Of a stretch of DNA of 64,000 nucleotides, positions 1 to 7,927 are shown one piece after another (position 1 is the first letter of the stretch; each line of letters opens with the position of its first letter). The stretch lies in the NCBI RefSeq assembly GCF_026626635.1, contig NZ_JAPNKA010000001.1, positions 2,976,001 through 3,040,000 of the forward strand. The letters are read 5' to 3'. The notes under the pieces are model-generated. The model searched no databases. It worked only from the letters and a program-made list of their open reading frames with translations, and had not been told where the DNA came from. Made by a program: the position numbers and the translations under genes. Origin of the DNA: Archangium lansingense. GTDB lineage: Bacteria > Myxococcota > Myxococcia > Myxococcales > Myxococcaceae.

Positions 1-372
1 GCGCCACTGGTGCCAGGTATCCCCGTCCACGTAGTCGGTGATGATGAAGGCGTAGCCCTTGGTGGGGTTGGGCCAGAAGTCCACCGCGTACACGCGCAGC
101 AGGTTGGGATGGGTGGCGTAGGTGAAGAGGGCCGCGGCCTCGTGCGCCAGCCGCCGATAGGCGCTCTTCTCCTCCACGTACTGCTCTTCGGTGAGTTCCT
201 CCTTGGACTGGGTGAGGGGGAGCAGCGCCATCTTCATGGAGTAGGGGCGGCCGTCGCGCTCCACCTTGAAGACGCGGGAGGAACCTCCACGGCCCAGCAC
301 CTGGACAATGTGCCAGGGCCCCACCACGTGGCCGGGTTGAAGGTGGTCCGGGTGCAGGGCTTCCATCGTCAT
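1..372 (-). CDS. Ser/Thr protein kinase, N-terminal part (cut by window edge)
   Basis: Reading leftwards from ATG 372, the protein shows the N-lobe of a eukaryote-type Ser/Thr kinase: a glycine-rich loop LGRGGSSRVFK near residue 25, an ATP-anchoring lysine context YSMKMALL, and the hinge-like stretch IITDYVDGDTW before the sequence leaves the window. The start is supported by GGAGG at 381-385, eight bases upstream, which overlaps the stop codon of the DUF2381 gene just upstream in the same direction. The two genes are therefore probably co-transcribed and translationally linked. DUF2381 genes beside Ser/Thr kinases are a myxobacterial habit, by my recollection. The catalytic loop lies outside the window, so activity cannot be judged. 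Confidence 0.85.
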   Translation of the reverse strand, partial: MTMEALHPDHLQPGHVVGPWHIVQVLGRGGSSRVFKVERDGRPYSMKMALLPLTQSKEELTEEQYVEEKSAYRRLAHEAAALFTYATHPNLLRVYAVDFWPNPTKGYAFIITDYVDGDTWHQWR

Positions 373-384
373 GATGCCTGCCTC

Positions 385-1269
385 CTAGAGAGCCACTTCG
401 AGGATGGGGAGGCGCCGGACGCCGCTCTTGTCCAGCAGCTCGAGGCGGAAGACCTCGCCCACCTTCCAGAAGGGGGCCTCAGGCTCCACCGCGACGAGGC
501 CCTCTTCGCCCGGCGCGAGTTGCGCCTTGTTCATGTCCACGGAGCGCACCTTCACGGCGGTACCATCCGCACGGGTTAGCCGCGCCACGCCTGGCATCCA
601 GGGGCTTTGCCCCGGAAGGTTGCGCACACGGACGACGGCGAGAGCCCAGGAGCCGGCGCGATACCCCTCTCCGCCCGCCACATTCAGCCCACCCCGCGCA
701 CCTGCGGGTGCATTCATGATGCGCCGTGCCTGCACCCCGTCCGGGTCGAGCCGCCCGGAAAACACGAGCCCAGCGGGCCCGCTCAAGGCGCGGAGCGCCG
801 CGAGCTCCGCCTCCTTATCAGCCAGCGTGGCCTCCAGCGCCTCAACGGTGCGAGGGCGGCGCACCACCTCCACCTCTTTGTCCACCAGCGTGGGGTGAGA
901 GACGAGCACGAGCATGGCCACCGCTGGGGAGGCGCCGTCCTTGTAGCGCACCCGCACCACGAGCTTCTCTTCGGCTCCCAGGTCGACGGAGGGCTCCACC
1001 GCGATGAGGCGCTCGCCCACGTCCACCCACCGGAAGCGCGCCGGTCGGCCCTCGAGATCCAAGGAAGCCTTGTCGAGGGGGGCATCGAAGCGGAAGTAGG
1101 TGGCAATGCCGGCCGCCACCCGCGCCTCCGGTGCCGATTCATTGGGATTGCTGGGGAGGACAACCTGCCGCTCCTGGCGCTCACGCGCCGGGGGCTGGGT
1201 TTGGGCTGCCGCGGGCGTTCCCAGGGACAGGGCGAGGAGAGCCAGGAGAAGGTGGGATGGTAGTGCCAG
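385..1269 (-). CDS. DUF2381 (TIGR02268) family secreted protein, unusual start
   Basis: The conserved body (from GTG 1119) matches the myxobacterial DUF2381/TIGR02268 family, about 290 residues, beta-rich, function unknown. In-frame sequence upstream of 1119 encodes a convincing signal peptide (HLLLALLALSLGTPAAAQ), so the usual GTG would cut off the export signal. Between that signal and the in-frame TAA near 1326 there is no ATG, GTG or TTG. The best start is CTG at 1269, nine bases after GGAGAGG, giving 294 residues. A frameshift is the alternative: another frame has TTG at 1322. The stop lies 12 bases before the kinase start downstream, so the pair is probably one transcript. Family call is confident; the start is an inference. 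Confidence 0.75.
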   Translation of the reverse strand: MALPSHLLLALLALSLGTPAAAQTQPPARERQERQVVLPSNPNESAPEARVAAGIATYFRFDAPLDKASLDLEGRPARFRWVDVGERLIAVEPSVDLGAEEKLVVRVRYKDGASPAVAMLVLVSHPTLVDKEVEVVRRPRTVEALEATLADKEAELAALRALSGPAGLVFSGRLDPDGVQARRIMNAPAGARGGLNVAGGEGYRAGSWALAVVRVRNLPGQSPWMPGVARLTRADGTAVKVRSVDMNKAQLAPGEEGLVAVEPEAPFWKVGEVFRLELLDKSGVRRLPILEVAL

Positions 1270-1717
1270 GGTGGAGAACCTCTCCGGTCCACCGTAGCAG
1301 ATGCCGCACCCAGGGCGGCCAAGTTACCCCAGCCCCGCCTCGCGCTGCCGGTGTTGGGTAGTTCTCTCGCCGTGAGCCCATGAGCTTCTCACCCACTGTC
1401 TGGGCCAGTTCCTTCGGGCCTCAGAAAAATGGGTAAGGTCGAAAGGTTCACCCGATACCCTCACCCCGGGGGGCTTGCCCCCCCTTTGAACGACGGGGGG
1501 ATCCTCTCCCGGGGGGAGAGGGGAAATGGCCGTGGCACTCCTTCGCGGGCCTACCTGAAAGGGACCAGGCCAGAGCGCGGGGTGGGGTCTGGAGTCCCCA
1601 GCGGGTGGACTCCCAGGCGGAAGCGGTGGGGACGGGAGACCCCAGGCGCCCGAGTCCTTTCGCGGGGTTGGCGTCGGCCCTTGGCTTGCTCCTGCTCGGG
1701 GCAGGGAGGAAGAGCCG
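1270..1717. other. 448-bp intergenic region with one palindromic repeat
   Basis: This gap lies between the divergent DUF2381 gene and the PP2C gene. It contains the repeat at 1458-1523 and a GC-rich stretch with partial dyads (GGGGTCTGGAGTCCCC near 1587). No ORF here has a recognisable protein or ribosome-binding site. Promoters for both flanking genes must lie here, but I cannot pick out convincing elements. Confidence 0.5.
1458..1523. repeat. Palindromic intergenic repeat, long variant (copy 1)
   Basis: A 66-bp element starts with CCCTCACCCCGGGG, runs through a C-rich/G-rich dyad around TTTGAACGACGGGG and ends in CCTCTCCC-GGGGGGAGAGGGG. It is almost identical to 11714-11780 (about two substitutions and one indel). 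The terminal CCTCTCCC/GGGAGAGG dyad is shared with the shorter elements at 30039-30147 and 48574-48675. It can form strong hairpins and may act as a terminator, but two near-identical copies 10 kb apart show it is a dispersed repeat. Confidence 0.85.
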
Positions 1718-2464
1718 ATGCGAATCGACAGCGCGGGATGGACGCACGTGGGACGCCGCTCCCACAACGAGGATGCCTGGATTGCCCGGGGGGACCTGGG
1801 CCTGTTCGTAGTGGCCGACGGGCTTGGTGGCTACGAGGGGGGTGAGGTGGCCAGCCGGTGCGTGGTGGATGCCTTCTCCGGCTTCTGCGAGCGCCTGGCC
1901 CGGGACCCCGAGGCCACCTGGCCCCATCGCCCGAGGCCGGGCCACAGCCGCGAGGAGGAGCTGCTGCGCAACTGCACTGTGCTCGCCCAGCGTGCCGTGC
2001 TCTCGCGCCGCGTGGGTCAGCTGCGCGAGATGGGCTCGACCGTGGTGGCGCTTGCCCTGGGGAGCCGGCGCGCGGCCGTGGCACACGTAGGGGACAGCCG
2101 GCTCTACCGGTTGCGGGACGGACAGTTGGAGGCGTTGACCCGCGACCACTCCGTTCTCGAGGAGATGCGCGAGTCCGGCGTCGAGACGCCCGCGCGTGGG
2201 GAGAGCCCCTATGGCCACCTCATCACCCGAGCGCTGGGGACCGAGAACGCGGAGCCCACCGTGCGGCCGCTCGAGGTGCGTGAGGGGGACGTGTACCTGC
2301 TGTGCTCGGACGGGCTGTACGAGCCGCTCGGGCCGGAGCGGCTCGCCGCCGGGTTGGGGCAGGGGCACTCCGCCGGGGTGGCCGAGGCCCTGGTACAGGA
2401 GGCCTATGCCGCGGGCGGCAGGGACAACATCACTGCCATCGTGGTGGGTGTGGGCACGCGGTAG
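1718..2464 (+). CDS. PP2C-family protein Ser/Thr phosphatase
   Basis: A 248-residue PPM/PP2C phosphatase, the usual size for a stand-alone bacterial enzyme such as Stp/PrpC. The metal-binding and catalytic motifs are in order: RSHNEDAW (residues 14-21), VVADGLGGYEGGE (31-43), AHVGDSRLYR, TRDHS, LLCSDGLYE and the C-terminal GGRDNIT. AGGGAGGAAG sits just before ATG 1718. No signal peptide or membrane segment is seen, so it should be cytosolic. It ends four bases from the convergent FHA sigma-54 activator and lies close to two kinases, so it is a natural candidate to reverse their phosphorylation; that pairing is inferred from position only. Confidence 0.93.
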   Translation: MRIDSAGWTHVGRRSHNEDAWIARGDLGLFVVADGLGGYEGGEVASRCVVDAFSGFCERLARDPEATWPHRPRPGHSREEELLRNCTVLAQRAVLSRRVGQLREMGSTVVALALGSRRAAVAHVGDSRLYRLRDGQLEALTRDHSVLEEMRESGVETPARGESPYGHLITRALGTENAEPTVRPLEVREGDVYLLCSDGLYEPLGPERLAAGLGQGHSAGVAEALVQEAYAAGGRDNITAIVVGVGTR

Positions 2465-2468
2465 GGGG

Positions 2469-3803
2469 TCAGTCGGGCTCCTCGGGGAGCAGGCCGTGGC
2501 GGCGGGCCAGGGTTCGCAGGTGCTTGCGATCTACTCCCGCCTGCCGCGCCGCCTCCGAGAGGTTGCCGCCCGCTCGCGCCAGCACGTCGCGCAGGTAGTG
2601 CCGCTCGAAGGCGTCCACCAGGGCCTGCTTTGCCTCCGCGAAGGGCAGGTCCGTGCGCAATGGCACCTCCGTCCCCGTCCCCTGCGGTTGGAGCGACAGG
2701 CGCAGCTCCTCGAAACCGTGGGCCCCGCGCGAGAGCACCAGCGCCCGCTCCAAGACGTTGCGCAGCTCGCGCACATTGCCCGGCCAGTCGTGTCCCGAGA
2801 GCACCTCCAACCCCGGGCCCCGGATGGGTCCGGGCTCGAAGCCCCTGCGGCGCAGCAGCTCGGCCACCAGCAACGGCAGATCCTCCCGGCGCTGCCGCAA
2901 CGGGGGCAGGGGCAGCGTCACCACCGCCAGCCGGTAGTAGAGGTCCGGCCGGAACGTGCCCTCGGCCACCGCCAGCGAGAGGTCCACCCGCGAGGCCGCC
3001 ACCACGCGCACGTCTACGGCCTGCTCGGCGTCTCCTCCCACCGGGCGCACCCGGCGCTCCTCCAACACTCGCAGCAGCCGCGCTTGCACCGGAGGCGGAA
3101 TACCCGCCAGCTCGTCGAGGAAGAGCGTGCCTCCGTTGGCCCGCACGAAGGCACCCGAGCGCGCTGCCAGTGCTCCCGTGAAGGCTCCGCGCACGTGGCC
3201 AAAGAGCTCGCTCTCCACCAGCCCCTCCGGCAGCGCGCCGCAGTCCACCGCCACGAACGGCCCCTTGCGCCGGGCGCTCGCCTCGTGGAGCGCGCGCGCC
3301 ACCACCTCCTTGCCCGTCCCCGTCTCTCCCTGGATGAGCACCGTCGTGTCCGTGGGCGCCACGTGTTCCAGCACCGCGAACAGCTCACGCATGGCGAGGC
3401 TCTCGCCCACCAGCTCTCCAAAGCGCCGCGCCTGGCTCGGAGCCAGCTCCCACGGCTGCCCCTCGGCCTGGATGCGCAGGAAGCTCCGCCCCACCTTGAG
3501 GGTGGCGCCCACTCGCACGCGCACCTCGCCAATCCGCGAGCCCTCGTACAGCGTGCCGTTGCGGCTGCCGAGATCCTTCACCACGAAGCCCGCGCCCTCC
3601 GCGTGGACCTCCAGGTGCTCGCCCGAGACGCGCGGGTCGCTCAGCCGCAGCGCGCACCCCTCGCGCGTGCCCACCCGGACAGGTGTTTCTCCGAGCGCCA
3701 CCGCGCGCCCCGCGTCGGGCCCATCGATGACGACGAGCTGACAGCGCCGGGGCGGGGGGCTCCCGGGGGACTCATTCTGGGTGGAGAGGACGGTCTTGGA
3801 CAC
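2469..3803 (-). CDS. Sigma-54-dependent activator with N-terminal FHA domain
   Basis: A 444-residue bacterial enhancer-binding protein. The FHA domain spans about residues 25-110 ([26 protein letters not shown]), a phosphothreonine-binding module replacing the usual receiver. The AAA+ domain follows with Walker A GETGTGKE, the sigma-54 contact loop GAFTGA, Walker B GTLFLDEL and arginine-finger region [10 protein letters not shown] Fis-type helix-turn-helix ends the protein ([19 protein letters not shown]). Its start lies 24 bases from the divergent kinase at 3828, so the two probably form a kinase-to-FHA activator pair. Target promoters are unknown; the sigma-54 promoter at 5329-5344 is the nearest candidate. 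Confidence 0.95.
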   Translation of the reverse strand: MSKTVLSTQNESPGSPPPRRCQLVVIDGPDAGRAVALGETPVRVGTREGCALRLSDPRVSGEHLEVHAEGAGFVVKDLGSRNGTLYEGSRIGEVRVRVGATLKVGRSFLRIQAEGQPWELAPSQARRFGELVGESLAMRELFAVLEHVAPTDTTVLIQGETGTGKEVVARALHEASARRKGPFVAVDCGALPEGLVESELFGHVRGAFTGALAARSGAFVRANGGTLFLDELAGIPPPVQARLLRVLEERRVRPVGGDAEQAVDVRVVAASRVDLSLAVAEGTFRPDLYYRLAVVTLPLPPLRQRREDLPLLVAELLRRRGFEPGPIRGPGLEVLSGHDWPGNVRELRNVLERALVLSRGAHGFEELRLSLQPQGTGTEVPLRTDLPFAEAKQALVDAFERHYLRDVLARAGGNLSEAARQAGVDRKHLRTLARRHGLLPEEPD

Positions 3804-3814
3804 GGTGGCTGCGC

Positions 3815-3820
3815 TAGTCT
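3815..3820 (+). promoter_or_regulatory. Probable -10 element, leaderless kinase transcript
   Basis: TAGTCT lies seven bases before the GTG start at 3828. This spacing puts the transcription start at or within a base of the start codon, and no Shine-Dalgarno sequence is visible. A good -35 is not seen. Confidence 0.4.
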
Positions 3821-3827
3821 AGGGCGG

Positions 3828-4769
3828 GTGAGGGAGTTGCCGCGACAGCTGGGCCCCTATCGCCTCGTGCGCCGGCTCGGCGCGGGGGGCATGGCCGAGG
3901 TGTTCCTCGCGCTGGCCTTTGGTGCCAGTGGCTTCGAGAAGCGCGTGGTGCTCAAGGTGCTCCGTCCCGAGCACGTGGGCAATCCCACCTACGAGCGCAT
4001 GTTCCTCGAGGAGGGGAGGCTGGGGGCGAGGCTGAGCCACCGCAACCTCGTGGGGGTACACGACCTGGGGTACGCGGACGGGGCCTACTACGTGCGGCTG
4101 GACTACGTGGAGGGCGCGGACCTGGCGAGCCTCCTGGCGCGCGGGCGGCCCGGGTCGGCGCTGGCACTGTTCGTGGCGGACGAGCTCGCGTTGGCGCTCG
4201 CCGCGGTGCACGGGCTGGAGGACGAGCCGGGCCGGCCGCTCGGGTTGGTGCACCGGGACGTCACGCCGTCCAACGTGCTGGTGTCCCGCCTGGGCGAGGT
4301 GAAGCTGGCCGACTTCGGCATTGCCAAGGCCACGCTGCTGCGGGAGCAGACGCGCGCCGGGGTGCGCAAGGGGACGTACGCGTACATGTCCCCCGAGCAG
4401 GTGCGAGGCGGCGCGCTGGCCCCCGCGAGCGATCTCTTCTCCCTGGGCACCACGCTGCACGAGCTGCTCACGGGGCGGCGGCCCTTCGATGGGGAGACAC
4501 CCTTCGAGACGATGGAGCGCATCCGCGAGGCGGACGTGGGGCCGCTCACGGACGTGGAGGAGGACCTCTGGCCGGTGCTCCGGGCTTGCCTGGCGCGGAG
4601 GCCGGAGGACAGGCCGGGCTCGGCCGAGGCGTTGCGCCGGATGCTCTCACCGCTGCGCCGTGCACGTGCCGAGGCGGGTCCACCGGAGCTGGCCCGGTGG
4701 GTACATGAGGGAACGGGGCAGGGCGGCGCGGGCGGTGCTACCAGCGGGACGGTGCTGGAAGAGCCGTGA
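3828..4769 (+). CDS. Ser/Thr protein kinase
   Basis: A 313-residue kinase whose catalytic domain starts almost at the N terminus. Visible motifs are LGAGGMAEVFLA (glycine loop), RVVLKVL (ATP lysine), the catalytic loop HRDVTPSNVL, DFGIAK and GTYAYMSPEQ at the end of the activation segment, so it should be active. No transmembrane helix or sensor domain follows; the tail is a short low-complexity region rich in Gly and Ala, so the kinase is probably soluble. GTG 3828 is chosen because residues just after it run into the kinase domain and a -10 hexamer sits seven bases upstream. It is divergent from, and 24 bases away from, the FHA sigma-54 activator, a plausible substrate. Confidence 0.93.
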   Translation: MRELPRQLGPYRLVRRLGAGGMAEVFLALAFGASGFEKRVVLKVLRPEHVGNPTYERMFLEEGRLGARLSHRNLVGVHDLGYADGAYYVRLDYVEGADLASLLARGRPGSALALFVADELALALAAVHGLEDEPGRPLGLVHRDVTPSNVLVSRLGEVKLADFGIAKATLLREQTRAGVRKGTYAYMSPEQVRGGALAPASDLFSLGTTLHELLTGRRPFDGETPFETMERIREADVGPLTDVEEDLWPVLRACLARRPEDRPGSAEALRRMLSPLRRARAEAGPPELARWVHEGTGQGGAGGATSGTVLEEP

Positions 4770-4792
4770 GGCTCTCCCAGCATGGAGCCGGC

Positions 4793-5275
4793 TCAGTAGT
4801 CGTAGCGGGTGTTGGCGTCGAGATTCCCAGCGAAGGAATAGCCGACCTTGCCGTTGTCGACGTAGCCCTTGAGGTACTCGGTGCCAATTCCCGGCGGGGA
4901 AACGTAGAGGGAACCCTTGCACCCGGCGCACGTGGGGTCGCCATTCTTGAACACGTCCCACTCGCCATTGACTGACTGGGAGTCGGTGGAGGTGATGCGC
5001 ACCATCCTCAACTCGTACATGTCGCCGTTACCCACCTTCGTGCGCAGGTTGCCGAAACCCTGGAGCGTGTTCTCCTGCCAGGAGAAAGTCGCGAAGCCCC
5101 CCGTCACCGTGTGGTTGGTGTGCTGGTTCTGGGTGTAGTTGCTCTCGTGGAAGAAGTAGAGGGCAGACGACCGCACGTTGTGGACCGGCAGGATGTTGCT
5201 CCAAGCCAGGACCGGGATTGCCACCGTCACGGCCGCCAGGCCGTTGAAGACAGCCTTGGGCATATTGCTCAGCAT
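4793..5275 (-). CDS. Small secreted protein of unknown function, sigma-54 controlled
   Basis: A 160-residue protein I do not recognise. ATG 5275 follows GAGGAGAAACC, a good ribosome-binding site. The first 27 residues (AVFNGLAAVTVAIPVLAW) form a hydrophobic export signal without an obvious lipobox. The mature part is rich in Asn, Gly, Thr and Tyr, with a CAGC pair near residue 125, typical of secreted beta-rich proteins. A near-consensus -24/-12 promoter at 5329-5344 gives a leader of about 40 bases, and inverted repeats lie upstream of it. Expression should therefore require a sigma-54 activator, fitting a starvation, surface or developmental role; that role is inference. Confidence 0.8.
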   Translation of the reverse strand: MLSNMPKAVFNGLAAVTVAIPVLAWSNILPVHNVRSSALYFFHESNYTQNQHTNHTVTGGFATFSWQENTLQGFGNLRTKVGNGDMYELRMVRITSTDSQSVNGEWDVFKNGDPTCAGCKGSLYVSPPGIGTEYLKGYVDNGKVGYSFAGNLDANTRYDY

Positions 5276-5328
5276 GGTTTCTCCTCGAGGATGAGAGCCG
5301 ACAGACTCCTGCCGGTCGCCATGCCGTC

Positions 5329-5344
5329 AGCACTCGTCGTGCCA
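5329..5344 (-). promoter_or_regulatory. Sigma-54 (-24/-12) promoter for the 160-residue secreted protein
   Basis: On the minus strand the sequence is TGGCACGACGAGTGCT. It matches the consensus TGGCACG-N4-TTGCW at every position except one T to G, and has the obligatory ten bases between GG and GC. The predicted start site is near 5317, about 42 bases before ATG 5275. Confidence 0.75.
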
Positions 5345-5348
5345 GGAA

Positions 5349-5377
5349 CTGGAATTCAGCCAACCCTCTGGAATTCC
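5349..5377. repeat. Direct repeat of CTGGAATTC upstream of the sigma-54 promoter
   Basis: CTGGAATTC occurs at 5349-5357 and again at 5368-5376 (extended to the palindrome GGAATTCC), 19 bases apart, about two helical turns. They lie immediately upstream of the -24 element on the minus strand and could bind an activator or another regulator. Confidence 0.45.
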
Positions 5378-5408
5378 AAGCTGCCTGCCTGCTCGCTCTT
5401 CGTGAGGT

Positions 5409-5442
5409 GACAATTCTGGCCAGTGGGGTGACCAGAATTGTC
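5409..5442. promoter_or_regulatory. Perfect 11-bp inverted repeat, possible enhancer site or terminator
   Basis: GACAATTCTGG (5409-5419) and CCAGAATTGTC (5432-5442) are perfect inverted arms around a 12-base spacer. The site is about 100 bases upstream of the predicted start of the sigma-54 transcript, the usual place for an enhancer-binding protein. It also lies just past the stop codon of the reductase gene, so a terminator hairpin is possible, though the arms are AT-rich at the ends and no U-run follows. Confidence 0.55.
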
Positions 5443-5447
5443 GGTCC

Positions 5448-6461
5448 TCAGTCCACGCGGATGACGATCTTGCCGAAGTGCGCCCCGCTCTTGAGGTGCT
5501 CGAAGGCGGCGCGCGTCTCGGAGAATGAGAAGACGCGATCCACTACTGGACGCACGTTGTGCAGGGTGAGCGCACGGTTGAGGGCCTCGAAGGATTGGCG
5601 GTGGCCCACGAGAATGCCCTGCACGCGCAGGTTGCCCATGAGGATGGGGGTGAGGGGCATGGCCCCCGCGCCACCACTGAGCACGCCGATGACGGACACC
5701 GTGCCCCCGACGCGCACTGCGCGCAGGGACTTCTCGAAGGTGCCGGCGCCGCCCACCTCCACGACATGGTCCACGCCCGTGCCGCCGGTGAGGGCGCGTG
5801 CCGCCTTGTCCCAGTCTGGCGTCGTCACGTAGTTGATGCCCTCGTGCGCGCCCAGCGCACGGGCTCGCTCCAGCTTGTCGTCCCGGCTGGAGGTGAGGAT
5901 GATGCGCGCCCCCATCATCCGGGCGATCTGCAGCGCGAAGATGGAGACGCCTCCGGTGCCCTGCAGCAGCACGGTGTCTCCCGCCTGGAGCCCTCCCTGG
6001 GTGACGAGCGCGCTCCACGCGGTGACTGCCGCGCACGGCAGCGTGGAGGCCTCCTCGTCGGTGAGGTACGCGGGCGTGGGGACAACGCCGTCCTCGTGAA
6101 GCAGCATCGTGTCCGCGAGCGCGCCATCGAGGGGCCCGCCCAGGGTGCTGCCCTGCGCGGCGCGCGAGGGGGGTCCGGCGAGCCACGTCTGCGCGAAGAG
6201 GCTCATCACCCGGTCCCCGGGCTTCACGCGGGTGACACCCGGTCCCACCGCGTCCACCACGCCCGCTCCATCCGAGTTGGGGACGAGCGGCAGCTTCTGC
6301 CGCGGGTTGTAGCGTCCCTCCACCATCATCAGGTCGCGGTAGTTGAGACTCGTGGCCTTCACCCGCACCCGTACCTGCATGGGGCCCGGAATGGGGTCCG
6401 GCCTCTCGGCGGCCACCAGCTTGTCCAACCCGAATCCGTCGCGAATCTCGTAAACCTTCAT
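5448..6461 (-). CDS. Zinc-independent alcohol dehydrogenase-like NAD(P)H reductase (MDR superfamily)
   Basis: A 337-residue medium-chain reductase. The GroES-like N-terminal half (residues 1-125, with NYRDLMMVEGRY and PNSDGAGVV) is followed by a Rossmann half with the coenzyme-binding stretch LLQGTGGVSIFALQIARMMGA near residues 165-185. The structural and catalytic cysteines of zinc enzymes are absent, so it belongs with quinone oxidoreductase-like or YhdH-like members. The substrate cannot be read from sequence. It is divergent from the caspase-like lipoprotein gene with a 94-base gap and has no obvious operon partner. Confidence 0.88.
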   Translation of the reverse strand: MKVYEIRDGFGLDKLVAAERPDPIPGPMQVRVRVKATSLNYRDLMMVEGRYNPRQKLPLVPNSDGAGVVDAVGPGVTRVKPGDRVMSLFAQTWLAGPPSRAAQGSTLGGPLDGALADTMLLHEDGVVPTPAYLTDEEASTLPCAAVTAWSALVTQGGLQAGDTVLLQGTGGVSIFALQIARMMGARIILTSSRDDKLERARALGAHEGINYVTTPDWDKAARALTGGTGVDHVVEVGGAGTFEKSLRAVRVGGTVSVIGVLSGGAGAMPLTPILMGNLRVQGILVGHRQSFEALNRALTLHNVRPVVDRVFSFSETRAAFEHLKSGAHFGKIVIRVD

Positions 6462-6542
6462 GAGACCGGGGTTCTAGCGCGCCCCATGCTTCGCGGAGAA
6501 CGGTTTCGGCGGCTCGGGGCGGAAGCGTTGAAGACCCTGCGG

Positions 6543-6548
6543 TAGACT
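6543..6548 (+). promoter_or_regulatory. Probable -10 element, leaderless transcript
   Basis: TAGACT lies seven bases before ATG 6556 and no ribosome-binding site is present between them. The geometry fits a transcript starting at the ATG. The -35 region is weak. Confidence 0.45.
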
Positions 6549-6555
6549 CACGGGT

Positions 6556-7899
6556 ATGAGGCGCGGACTCAGGGCCAAGAGCGGCGTGGTGGTGCTGTGG
6601 TGGATGGGGATGTTGGGGTGCGCTGGGGCCCCCATCTCCGATGACACGGAGTACGCCGCGGAGTGGCCCGTGCCCTCCCCGGAGGACGACAAGGAGGCCG
6701 AGGAGGCCGAGCCCGTGTCTCCCCTGGCGTCACTCGTTGCCCCGCCACGCGCCTCCAACTTCCTGGTGCTGGGCGGTGGAGGTGAGCCCTCCAGCAATGA
6801 GATCGCCCTGGAGAAGAATGTCCGCTACTTCCAGCGGACGCTCGAGGCGCACGGACTCGCGCCCGCCTCCGCCACCGTCTATTTCGCCAATGGGAATGAT
6901 GGACAGGCCACGGTGCGCTACCTCGGTGAAGGTGCGCGCGAGCAGTTCAAGGCCCTGGAGATTCCCCACTTGAAGGGCCCGGCGACCCTGGAGCACTTCC
7001 TGGAGTGGGTGGAGCAGAGCGCGCGGGATACGCCCCAGCAGCCGGTCTTCATCTACTTCACGGGGCACGGGGGCTTGAACGGCCGGCACCGGAACAACAA
7101 CCACCTGGCGCTCTGGGAGGGGGACTCGCTGACGGTGCGGGCGTTCGGCCTGTTCCTGAACCGGCTCCCGAGCACCACGCCCGTGGTCACGGTGATGTCC
7201 CAGTGTTACGCGGGCTCGTTCGCCAACTTCATCTACCAGGACGCCAATCCCAAACGGCCGGTGGTGGCCCAGCCCCGCTGTGGCTTCTTCGCCACCGTGG
7301 ACTATCTCCCCTCCGTTGGCTGCACTCCGGAGGTGGATGAGGCGGACTACAAGGATTACAGCTCCAGCTTCTTCGCGGGGCTCAGTGGCCTCGGGCGGAC
7401 GGGTAAGGTGGTGACTTCGGCCGACTACGATGGGGATGGGCGGGTGAGCTACGCGGAGGCCCATGCTTTCGCCAAGGTGGATGGCGAGACCACGGATCTG
7501 CCCATCTCCACGTCCGAGTCCTGGTTGCAACGGCGCGTCAAGCGGCGGGACAGGAGCCGCCTGACTTCCGCGCCCATCCAGGAGGTGATGCGCAGCGGGC
7601 GTCCGGCGCAGCGGTACGTCGTGGAGTCGCTCGTGCGCAAGCTGGGGCTGCTTCCCGGGCTGTCCCTGCGCGACAACTTCAAACTCTTGAAGCTGGAGAC
7701 GGATGAGAGCGCGGCCTATGCCGAGCGCCTCTACATGGAGCTGCTCAACATCGGCATGGAGGAGAAGCTGCGCACGTCGGGGTCTCCCCAGGCGCTCGCG
7801 GTCTTCGAGCGCCTGCTCCAGTGCGAGAATGGCTCCTGGGACAGGCCGCCGGGCGCGGTGCCGGTGGCAACCCCCGAGGTTGAAGCGACGGCCCAGTGA
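6556..7899 (+). CDS. Caspase-like (clan CD) lipoprotein with EF-hand
   Basis: A 447-residue exported protein. The N terminus has an Arg-rich start, a hydrophobic core and the lipobox MLGC with Cys22. The core resembles clan CD cysteine peptidases (caspase/legumain type): FIYFTGHGG with His171, then VVTVMSQCYAGSF with Cys217, each after a hydrophobic beta strand. A canonical calcium-binding EF-hand loop DYDGDGRVSYAE follows at residues 290-301. The C-terminal 130 residues are helical and unassigned. It would act at a membrane facing the periplasm or outside, perhaps calcium-controlled. Proteolysis is inferred from the dyad; an inactive relative is possible. A leaderless -10 lies upstream. Confidence 0.82.
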   Translation: MRRGLRAKSGVVVLWWMGMLGCAGAPISDDTEYAAEWPVPSPEDDKEAEEAEPVSPLASLVAPPRASNFLVLGGGGEPSSNEIALEKNVRYFQRTLEAHGLAPASATVYFANGNDGQATVRYLGEGAREQFKALEIPHLKGPATLEHFLEWVEQSARDTPQQPVFIYFTGHGGLNGRHRNNNHLALWEGDSLTVRAFGLFLNRLPSTTPVVTVMSQCYAGSFANFIYQDANPKRPVVAQPRCGFFATVDYLPSVGCTPEVDEADYKDYSSSFFAGLSGLGRTGKVVTSADYDGDGRVSYAEAHAFAKVDGETTDLPISTSESWLQRRVKRRDRSRLTSAPIQEVMRSGRPAQRYVVESLVRKLGLLPGLSLRDNFKLLKLETDESAAYAERLYMELLNIGMEEKLRTSGSPQALAVFERLLQCENGSWDRPPGAVPVATPEVEATAQ

Positions 7900-7927
7900 G
7901 TGGCGAGCTGGGTGCAAGCGGTGGTGA

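Noticed and set aside
1533-1548. TGGCAC sequence upstream of the PP2C gene
   Set aside because: There is no GC at the -12 position with correct spacing.
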